Positions 57,655 through 64,000 of a stretch of DNA of 64,000 nucleotides are shown one piece after another. The notes under the pieces are model-generated. The model had not been told where the DNA came from. It saw nothing but the letters and a program-made list of their open reading frames with translations, and searched no databases. Source of the stretch: Candidatus Poribacteria bacterium (GTDB lineage Bacteria; Poribacteria; WGA-4E; WGA-3G); the NCBI GenBank assembly GCA_028821605.1, contig JAPPFM010000032.1, forward strand, positions 68,002-132,001, in the 5' to 3' direction. Position 1 is the first letter of the stretch, and the number at the start of each line of letters is the position of its first letter. The translations under genes were made by a program, and so were the position numbers.

Positions 57655-60645
57655 TTATCGAATAATGGCAAATCTACCGACTTTATTACCGACAACTGCG
57701 TCGCTTTGGTCTCGTGCTTCGACCTGGTAGATATAAATACCGCTTGCGAGTGCCTGATTATAGCGGTTGAGGAGTTCAAACGATGCTGTTCCACCCTTGT
57801 CCCCTTGTAGCGAACGGTCGTCTGGAGCGACATCTGGATGGTAAGCGGCAGTGCTTTCATGTTCAAGTTTCCGGACGAGTTCACCTGCTAATGTATAGAT
57901 CCGAATGGTACACCGTGGTGGGAGGCGCGTAAAGAAAATCTTGTCTGTTCCTTCTGAGAGCACCGCTCTGTTCGTGACGAAATAGGGGTTCGGTACCACA
58001 CGAATTCGCCCAAGGTCAGCTTCAATGTTTGCAGCGGCAAGGGTCTCCTCTTTTGTTGTCAGAAGAAATTCATCGCCGTCTTGTGGCGCGCTGACACCGC
58101 CCATTTCAACAGTAAAGGCATCACCTGCGGAGATTTCACCGTTCGGGTCTTTTATAAACACATATCCGCCTCGAACGTAAATCCGGAAGAAACCCGGTGT
58201 CTCTGCTGGAACGTATTCATCACGCCAGCCGGTGCCTGTCAGAATAGCGTATCCGTCGACGCGCTCGGCGTTGAATTGGATTTCTTCGCTTGTGTTTTCA
58301 TCCATCACCTTGACGTGTGTATCGTCAGTAAACGTGATTGAATAGGTATGTGGACGGTAATACGTTGACCACCAGACGTTGGGCCATGTGTTCTCACCAA
58401 AACCGGGCGATTGAATATCTACTGACCAATCTGTTACTGTGCCCGCCGTCAGTTTAACGTCGTTGATCGGATTTTCCATTGGAGTTCCATAGGACACATC
58501 AACCCCTGTTATCTTCAGAACGATGCCATCAAACATCGGCGAAAGGGCTTCAGCGGCTTCCTGATGCTCCGGGTCATACCAGTCAAAAAACTGTTGCTCG
58601 ACGACGGTTTCGTTTGTCGTCGTGTTGACAATTTCATAAGCAGGTGGCTGATACCCGGGGCCCGTGATGTATCCCGCGGGACCTGTCTGTTTCGCGCCCG
58701 ACCAGACAATCTTGTATTGATGACCTGTGACCTTGTTTGGTGCGAGTACCATCGGTTCGACGGTAACACTTCCCTGTCCCTGCTGTTGTATTTCAGCAGT
58801 AGGTTCCCGGTATCCAGCAGGTTCGGCGCGCGGCACAACATGAACCATTGTCTCAATCTGACTGCTCTCCATCGCAATCAGTCCTGCTTTAGGATTGCCT
58901 GTGTCGTAAGAAGTGACGGCGTAGGTGTATTCGAGTCCGTTGGTTAGTCCTTCGTCGGTGTAGAAGTTCTTGATGCCTGCATCTTCACCGAGTGCCTGTG
59001 AGGGCGTGGAAACGACGCGGAAGATGTCACCAGCGACGGGTGGTCCTGAGGGACCATCGGAAATCTGCACGTAGAGTCCACCGAAATAGATACGGGCACC
59101 AGAACGATACGTTCCATCAGGATACGGTTCACCTGTATTTGGATCTTTGATGACAACATATCCACCACCATTTGCTGGAAAGGCGGGGTTGTGTGCCATA
59201 ACTTCCCACAGCGTCGTGTTAACGATTTCAAAACTTGTGCTGGAGTTGAATTTGATCATATAGACAGCACTTTTGAAGAAACTCGCAAAGAAAGGTTCGT
59301 CCCCCATACCTTCAATGACGGCATCTGACTTTTTACCCACATGGGACGCTGTAAAGAAATTACCGGTTGCGCTCGGCTTATCGAACTCCATCAGCATTGT
59401 CCAGTCTTCAACCGGATCACCAGTGGATTCATCATAAGCAACATCGCGCCTATAGACGCGATACCCTTCAAAAATTTTCTCCGGATCGGTTACGTCAACA
59501 TATTCTTCGATATTTTTGCTGACACCTGCATCAACCCAACGCCCGTCGCTTTCCCAAACGAGGGTTACCTCTCCATCCGCAGGGTAAGCCGTTACCAACG
59601 GGGAGGGCGGCGGTGCCGGAGCAACGTAGCCATCGTCATATAGCTTCTGTGCCCAATCTGCGGAGGCTTGCAAACCGGCAAGTCCTTCACCGATTGCTAC
59701 AGCGATAATAATGTTGAATGACTCTCCCGGGGCAAGCGATTCAACCGGTCCATAGGATTGGATGAAGCGTTGGTCGTCATAGTTTGCCGGAAGTGGTTCC
59801 ACACCCGGAGTGCTGATAAGTGCGTACATCTCAGCATCGGTCGTTGGGTCTGTGGAGATTGTAATCCGCTTATGCGCCGCGAAAGGAATTTTTGCCGCCG
59901 GATCCTCTGCATTCTCCCCGATATACGCATCCAAGACCCGTAAGCCGATGTAACCGGGTGCGGAGGCGTTAGAGAATCCGTAGGAGAGATAACGGTTAGG
60001 GTGGTCTACTGGATTGAGGGCATCCGGTGTCTGATCCAAAGCAACGAAGTCGTCAGCGGAGTAACTTGCTGTCCCCGTCTCATTACTGGAGATGTCCACA
60101 TCGTATCGAAACGCCATGAATACATCTTCGAGTATATCAGTACCAGCGTTTTTGACATTATACTCAAGAATAAAGAAATCGTAGAGCGGTGCGTAACTCC
60201 ATTGGAACCCGTGCACTTCAAGTTCTAAACCGAGAATCAGATCTTTATTTGCATCAGGGTTCATGTCAGAGCATTTGAACATGATGGCTTGGTTTGTCGG
60301 TGTCCCTTTCGTCGTCACACCGGGTTTGTTTGAAATAACTTCTGGCGCGTCATCGGTGGGCCAAATTTCACTTTGTCTGCCATCTGCTTCAGAAACGCCA
60401 ATCTCTCCATTCTTTTTTGCCCCGATCCAGATATCGCCTTCAAAGATGTAAGAATCGTTTGTTCCAGCGGGCCACCATCCCGAAGGATTGGCAGTCGGGT
60501 TACTCGGATACCCGACGACTGCAGTGTTAAAGATAGCAGACGATAAATTGCCTACATCGAGTGCTTTCCAATCCACTTGTGCACTTGTGGGTAGTGCTAC
60601 GAGTGCTAAAATTGTGGATAGATAAATATATCGTAATAATTTCAT
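57655..60645 (-). CDS. large secreted protein with FlgD-like / type IX-like C-terminal domain
   Basis: 996 residues. Signal peptide LALVALPTSA before QVDW. The long mature part contains beta-rich, fibronectin/Ig-like regions (for example SPLVTAYPADGEVTLVWES). The last ~95 residues, from IRVVPNPYFVTN through PRCTIRIYTLAGELVRKLEH to ALASGIYIYQVEARD and KVGRFAIIR, are a FlgD Ig-like/type IX secretion C-terminal domain. Operon: glycosyltransferase upstream (28-base gap), PorV-like protein downstream (22 bases). Likely an exported surface protein. A catalytic domain was not found. Confidence 0.82.
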   Translation of the reverse strand: MKLLRYIYLSTILALVALPTSAQVDWKALDVGNLSSAIFNTAVVGYPSNPTANPSGWWPAGTNDSYIFEGDIWIGAKKNGEIGVSEADGRQSEIWPTDDAPEVISNKPGVTTKGTPTNQAIMFKCSDMNPDANKDLILGLELEVHGFQWSYAPLYDFFILEYNVKNAGTDILEDVFMAFRYDVDISSNETGTASYSADDFVALDQTPDALNPVDHPNRYLSYGFSNASAPGYIGLRVLDAYIGENAEDPAAKIPFAAHKRITISTDPTTDAEMYALISTPGVEPLPANYDDQRFIQSYGPVESLAPGESFNIIIAVAIGEGLAGLQASADWAQKLYDDGYVAPAPPPSPLVTAYPADGEVTLVWESDGRWVDAGVSKNIEEYVDVTDPEKIFEGYRVYRRDVAYDESTGDPVEDWTMLMEFDKPSATGNFFTASHVGKKSDAVIEGMGDEPFFASFFKSAVYMIKFNSSTSFEIVNTTLWEVMAHNPAFPANGGGYVVIKDPNTGEPYPDGTYRSGARIYFGGLYVQISDGPSGPPVAGDIFRVVSTPSQALGEDAGIKNFYTDEGLTNGLEYTYAVTSYDTGNPKAGLIAMESSQIETMVHVVPRAEPAGYREPTAEIQQQGQGSVTVEPMVLAPNKVTGHQYKIVWSGAKQTGPAGYITGPGYQPPAYEIVNTTTNETVVEQQFFDWYDPEHQEAAEALSPMFDGIVLKITGVDVSYGTPMENPINDVKLTAGTVTDWSVDIQSPGFGENTWPNVWWSTYYRPHTYSITFTDDTHVKVMDENTSEEIQFNAERVDGYAILTGTGWRDEYVPAETPGFFRIYVRGGYVFIKDPNGEISAGDAFTVEMGGVSAPQDGDEFLLTTKEETLAAANIEADLGRIRVVPNPYFVTNRAVLSEGTDKIFFTRLPPRCTIRIYTLAGELVRKLEHESTAAYHPDVAPDDRSLQGDKGGTASFELLNRYNQALASGIYIYQVEARDQSDAVVGNKVGRFAIIR

Positions 60646-60673
60646 AAATTGCTCCTATGAAGATATATGATTA

Positions 60674-62482
60674 TTATTCGTGAACTTCCGTAATTTCATA
60701 AACCCGATACCGTTGTGTTTTTCCATTTCCAACATCTATCTCACCTTCAATGAATAGCGGATAATTGTATACTGTTTCTTTGACAGAGAAGAGGTACGGA
60801 ATTGCACCCGCTTCACGTGCTATTTTGGCTTGATTCTTGAAATCGCGAGGCTCTTTTCTATGTACATTGTGAATCTGATACGTTGACCGATCGGCATAGT
60901 ACATCAGATCAAAGTGTGCACCGACGCGTTCATCGTCAAGAAAGAAACAGGCGTTCTCTGGCATCTCACGTTGGAGACGGGGTCCACTCTTTTCATATAG
61001 CGGGATTTTGCTGTTGCGCTCCGTGACTTTGTATGCAGCATCCACATAACCTCTTACATAGAATAAGGCAATCAGCAGTGCGACTATACGGAGTCCAAAC
61101 CATAGCCACTTTTGCCAATTATACCGGCGAATCAGCATATATACACCAGCGAAAATCGCGAGCAAGACCCCAAATCCGAGCAGCTGCTCAACAATCCAAA
61201 AATTCGTCTCAATAAAGGGCGCGAATTTCTTCAGTCCGTCAAACTGATCGCGTCCTTTGACCAGGGTGCGTCCGCCGGAGATGATAGTAATCACAAGCAT
61301 TCCGGCGCACCAAATTGAGGTGTAAACCCAATCCCGTCGTTGCCACGCGCGACTGATGACCGCTGCCAAACAGATGAGTAGCGGTGGCACCGCAATCATT
61401 GTTGCTGATGGCGTTTTTGTCTCTGCGAGTGTGTGTGGAACGATAACACCGATACCCCACGCTAACACGAAAAGTTCGGCTAAATTCCAGCGTTTGAACA
61501 TAACCACCAGCAGACACAGGACCGCCGCGAAAAGCGCAGCGTAGAACACCGGATAGAACAGCGGCATGTAGTCAAACAGTGGTCGATCCCAACTCGCGCC
61601 CCAGCTTTCAACATCTGTGTTAAGATGATCAAGAACGCGTTTATGTTCCCATAAGAATTCCTTTCGGTAGTAAATCAGACAGTAGATAACCCAAGGTGCT
61701 ACTGTTACAATTGCCGCCAAAAGTTGTATACCGATGTCGCTGAGGCGGATCTTTGCGTCTGTCGCCTCGTTTTGTGTCTTGTCATCCGATGGATATCTCT
61801 TGCGATGAATCCGTTTACCTTGTACAACACACCAAACGACAAGCGCGATACCGAAGGTAATGCAGGCGAGGTAGCTTTTTGAGAGATACGCGATCCCCAT
61901 CGCAACACCAGATAAAATGTAATTCCTCCGTTTTCCGGTCCGAACTGCGCGGAGCAGGAACCAACACGAGACCTGCACCCAGAGCAGTAAAGCAATGTCA
62001 ATATGGTCCGAATAGCGATAGCCATGAACGGACGCAAAGAGAAAAGGGTTGTATCCGTGAAGAAACGCTGCAATAAGTCCCGCTCGTTTGTCAAAAAGGT
62101 CTGCGGCGGTCCGAAACGTCAACCACGTTGTCACGACAAGACTGATTGCGGATGGCAGCCGGAGCGCGAACGTGTTAATGCCGAAAATCAAGTGCGAGAT
62201 CCAGATTGTCCACATCGCGACAGGCGGTTTATGCAGCCAGATGTGGTTCTCGCCCCACCCTTTGTAGTCATATGGGAGCCACGGTTGATCGTAGAGCGTA
62301 AATTTGAGCGGATGCTTCGTCAAATTCCGTGCCACGACAGCGTGAAAACCTTCGTCCCAATAAGTGATCCCGCTATGTCCGACATGCCTCAACACCAGAA
62401 CACCAGAGGCGATCAGGATGCAAAGTAGGATAATTTTTGTAACCGTGGATTCGCTTTTGAAATTGGCACCCGCAAAATTCAT
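60674..62482 (-). CDS. glycosyltransferase family 39-like integral membrane protein
   Basis: 602 residues with about a dozen hydrophobic segments. The first periplasmic loop has SGITYWDEGFHAVVARNL; D43-E44 is the catalytic-type acidic pair of the GT-C superfamily (ArnT/PMT-like), and the C-terminal soluble domain follows about residue 500. It transfers sugar from a lipid carrier to an acceptor outside the cytoplasm, either lipid A-type or protein (O-mannosylation). Its place in front of an exported surface protein and its PorV shuttle suggests it glycosylates that protein, which is inference. Confidence 0.82.
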   Translation of the reverse strand: MNFAGANFKSESTVTKIILLCILIASGVLVLRHVGHSGITYWDEGFHAVVARNLTKHPLKFTLYDQPWLPYDYKGWGENHIWLHKPPVAMWTIWISHLIFGINTFALRLPSAISLVVTTWLTFRTAADLFDKRAGLIAAFLHGYNPFLFASVHGYRYSDHIDIALLLWVQVSCWFLLRAVRTGKRRNYILSGVAMGIAYLSKSYLACITFGIALVVWCVVQGKRIHRKRYPSDDKTQNEATDAKIRLSDIGIQLLAAIVTVAPWVIYCLIYYRKEFLWEHKRVLDHLNTDVESWGASWDRPLFDYMPLFYPVFYAALFAAVLCLLVVMFKRWNLAELFVLAWGIGVIVPHTLAETKTPSATMIAVPPLLICLAAVISRAWQRRDWVYTSIWCAGMLVITIISGGRTLVKGRDQFDGLKKFAPFIETNFWIVEQLLGFGVLLAIFAGVYMLIRRYNWQKWLWFGLRIVALLIALFYVRGYVDAAYKVTERNSKIPLYEKSGPRLQREMPENACFFLDDERVGAHFDLMYYADRSTYQIHNVHRKEPRDFKNQAKIAREAGAIPYLFSVKETVYNYPLFIEGEIDVGNGKTQRYRVYEITEVHE

Positions 62483-62568
62483 CTCTTATGTCGTAAATCT
62501 GTCTGAAATAGTTGTGTCCCTTTTAACTCTTCTTCAGTTCTATTTCTATCTTCTACAAGTTTGGACGC

Positions 62569-63198
62569 TCACAGGATGCGTTGAAATAACAAAGACATCG
62601 CAATTCCACCGATGACCATAAGTATACCCATAACCAAAAAGAAAATACAAGCGGTCAAATTCGTATCGGCGGATGAAACTCGAAAATGCTCGTTCATTGC
62701 ATCAGCGATCTTTTTAAGGAGCGAACTGTGTCCACGCTGTTTGATTTTGATCTGCCCCGATCCCATCCATGACTGAATGGATACTTGTAAGTCGACTTCA
62801 ACAGAGGTAAGTTGTATTGTAGAGAGCGTCTCTTCGTAGGGTAGCTCTAACTTCTGTAAAGATGTGAGGAGCGCATCACGAAACGACGTATCTGTAACTG
62901 CGTATGCGACGTAACCCCTCAAAGCAAAACACATCATCACAAGGAGAAGCGTAAATATCATGGGATTTAACCACTTTATCATAAATGGACTATCCCCTGG
63001 TAGAAAGACAGGTATTAAAATTGCTGGTACAAGACCGATGAACATCACTAACAGCAGCCATCTACTTGAAACTAAAAAAGGACGCTTCGTGAGAATACCT
63101 CGCAGCCCAATCACAAAGAAAAAAGCTGCGAAAATCCCGAACCAAATTGGAACCACAATCGAAAATATCATGATGTAGGAATCAGAATTCACCATCAA
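62569..63198 (-). CDS. hypothetical membrane protein
   Basis: 209 residues with hydrophobic segments at about 9-33, 43-64, 72-95 and 187-208. Between the third and the last is a soluble region (YVAYAVTDTSFRDALLTSLQKLELPYEETLSTIQL, about 100-180). No family is recognised. Its ATG overlaps the stop of the upstream gene (ATGA), so the two are translationally coupled. Confidence 0.75.
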   Translation of the reverse strand: MMVNSDSYIMIFSIVVPIWFGIFAAFFFVIGLRGILTKRPFLVSSRWLLLVMFIGLVPAILIPVFLPGDSPFMIKWLNPMIFTLLLVMMCFALRGYVAYAVTDTSFRDALLTSLQKLELPYEETLSTIQLTSVEVDLQVSIQSWMGSGQIKIKQRGHSSLLKKIADAMNEHFRVSSADTNLTACIFFLVMGILMVIGGIAMSLLFQRIL

Positions 63199-63599
63199 CC
63201 TCCTATTTTCATCAGTAACTTGGCTTTTTCCTCATCATAGTTGTCATAGATATCCATTTCAGGACTTTCCCAATCCTCGGCAAAGCATGCCAAGCGAGCA
63301 CGCAGTTCTGCGGCTTGTGCTTTACTAATGCCATGTTCTCGTAAATCTATATTGCCTATTGCTCCAAGTATGGATGTTGGATTAATGTGTATACGGACAG
63401 CTTCAAAACCTGCTTTTCGGATATCCAGTAGCGCGGAAACAATAGCGGACTCCAAGGAAAAGTCCTCACGGTGAAAATGAATCTGGGGCACCCCCTCAAC
63501 AGTGATAATAGTTCCGTCATCAAAAATGCTATAGAGACGATCTGCTTCTTCTTCATTCGGGTCGGCTGTTAAAATGAGTGTGAATTCATATATGCTCAT
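63195..63599 (-). CDS. conserved hypothetical protein (YEFTLIL-type)
   Basis: 134 residues: MSIYEFTLILTADPNEEEADRLYSIFDDGTIITVEGVPQIHFHREDFSLESAIVSALLDIRKAG-type pattern (broken here for length) is common in short bacterial proteins, many of which carry a DNA-binding helix-turn-helix at the end. Here the C-terminal third (REHGISKAQAAELRARLACFAEDWE) is not a clear HTH, so a regulator role is uncertain. It is followed by the membrane protein with a 4-base overlap and preceded by the phosphoesterase at 13 bases. Confidence 0.65.
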   Translation of the reverse strand: MSIYEFTLILTADPNEEEADRLYSIFDDGTIITVEGVPQIHFHREDFSLESAIVSALLDIRKAGFEAVRIHINPTSILGAIGNIDLREHGISKAQAAELRARLACFAEDWESPEMDIYDNYDEEKAKLLMKIGG

Positions 63600-63612
63600 G
63601 GTAATTTTTCCT

Positions 63613-64000
63613 TTATTGGTTATCTTGTTGTTTCGCGTATTTCCCCCGAATGCCGTTCTTTAGCAGTGTTTCGTTGTACTCAGGACGCAATTCGTCATAA
63701 AGTTCAGTTTTATCAGTCGTTTTGAAGTTGAACGAAGACAGCCTTTGACAACCCGTAGCGGAAACCTTCACCAATCCAATTTCTTTGACTTCCGTGGAAA
63801 TTGGTAAATCAATTTGCCGACAAATTGTTACTGTTTCAGCAATCTGATATTCTGACAAACCGAAAGCAAGCGTGCAATGCGGAACCCACCGTCCAACAGT
63901 ATAATATTCCCGTTGTTCCTCTGCGTACTTTTTGAAGATCTTATGAAATGCGGTGTGCAAATTAAGCAACTGCTCAGTGACCGTTACACCTAAGTAAACC
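63613..64000 (-). CDS. 2H phosphoesterase / 2'-5' RNA ligase-like protein, partial
   Basis: The frame is open to the window edge, so the N-terminus lies beyond 64000; TTG at 63969 is not necessarily the start. Residues VGRWVPHCTLAFGL carry the second HxT-type motif of the 2H phosphoesterases, which hydrolyse 2',3'-cyclic or linear 2'-5' phosphodiester bonds in RNA. The first HxT motif is expected outside the window or altered. It is the first visible gene of a three-gene operon with the YEFTLIL-type and membrane proteins. Confidence 0.7.
   Translation of the reverse strand, partial: VYLGVTVTEQLLNLHTAFHKIFKKYAEEQREYYTVGRWVPHCTLAFGLSEYQIAETVTICRQIDLPISTEVKEIGLVKVSATGCQRLSSFNFKTTDKTELYDELRPEYNETLLKNGIRGKYAKQQDNQ

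Overview
This window is bacterial, compact and of moderate GC. It has the gene content of an uncultured marine or sponge-associated heterotroph, and Candidatus Poribacteria (or a near relative in the Planctomycetes/FCB neighbourhood) is the best guess. The basis is three phytanoyl-CoA-dioxygenase-like enzymes, two formylglycine sulfatases, LamG and CBM9-like secreted proteins, sugar-acid dehydratases, a PorV-like outer-membrane protein and a CUAEP-tail radical SAM selenoprotein. The taxonomic call is inference. No rRNA or tRNA gene, CRISPR array, phage module or recognisable transcription-factor gene was seen.

Layout. 1-5.7 kb: small membrane protein, LamG lipid/sugar-binding-type secreted protein, a DNA methyltransferase with a degenerate HNH tail overlapping a CBM9-like secreted protein, a heptamer-repeat region, a DUF6785-type polytopic protein and an orphan Phd antitoxin. 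5.8-12.9 kb: SDR dehydrogenase, acetoacetate-decarboxylase-like enzyme, an unusual Cu/Zn-SOD-like lipoprotein, then L-rhamnonate-dehydratase-like, SurA-like and TPR genes. 12.9-15.2 kb: two lipoprotein genes sharing promoter layout, signal peptide and 3' end but with unrelated middles (a Met/Gly repeat protein and a double cytochrome P460). 15.2-21.4 kb (minus strand): GH13 amylase-like enzyme, IPT/LysM lipoprotein with a long leader, FAH hydrolase, Gfo/Idh/MocA oxidoreductase and a diketogulonate reductase (YiaK type). 21.7-26.5 kb: TonB receptor, PhyH enzyme, dimethylformamidase-like protein. 26.5-29.6 kb: a radical SAM gene whose TGA is very probably selenocysteine (tail C-U-A-E-P), followed by DUF169 and SDR genes. 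29.6-42.6 kb: Zn-alcohol dehydrogenase, YjjX, lipoprotein, ABC-2 permease, amidohydrolase/PhyH pair, LamG protein, glycerate kinase, sulfatase, galactonate dehydratase, a lone HsdR-N-type nuclease beside miniature inverted-repeat elements, PhyH, NIPSNAP. 42.7-49.8 kb: a 1285-residue HEAT-repeat lipoprotein and a fused glycyl-tRNA synthetase. 49.9-56.5 kb: orphan HigA-like antitoxin, secreted basic protein, Sel1-repeat/trypsin-like lipoprotein, decayed IS4 transposase, DUF2283, second sulfatase, retropepsin pair. 56.5-64 kb: glycosyltransferase 39, large secreted protein with a type-IX-like C-terminal domain and PorV-like barrel in one operon, then a three-gene operon ending in a 2H phosphoesterase cut by the window edge.

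How it works together. The recurring theme is scavenging of polysaccharides and sugar acids: LamG/CBM9 proteins and a TonB receptor for capture, sulfatases and GH13 for processing, rhamnonate/galactonate dehydratases, FAH hydrolase, diketogulonate reductase and glycerate kinase for the acids. These genes are dispersed rather than in one locus. Canonical TTGACA/TATAAT promoters are easy to find; at three genes the promoter is placed so that transcription should start on the start codon (leaderless).

The most notable signals are: (1) a shared C-terminal motif, roughly AVxPxxKLAxxWGxhK, on three exported proteins of different folds; (2) the missed selenocysteine; (3) an SOD domain split by about 210 residues with zinc ligands lost but copper ligands kept; (4) a leader element (core CTRACCGAACCGCAAGGAAAA) in four copies in front of genes; (5) PhyH subfamily with HxG in place of HxD.
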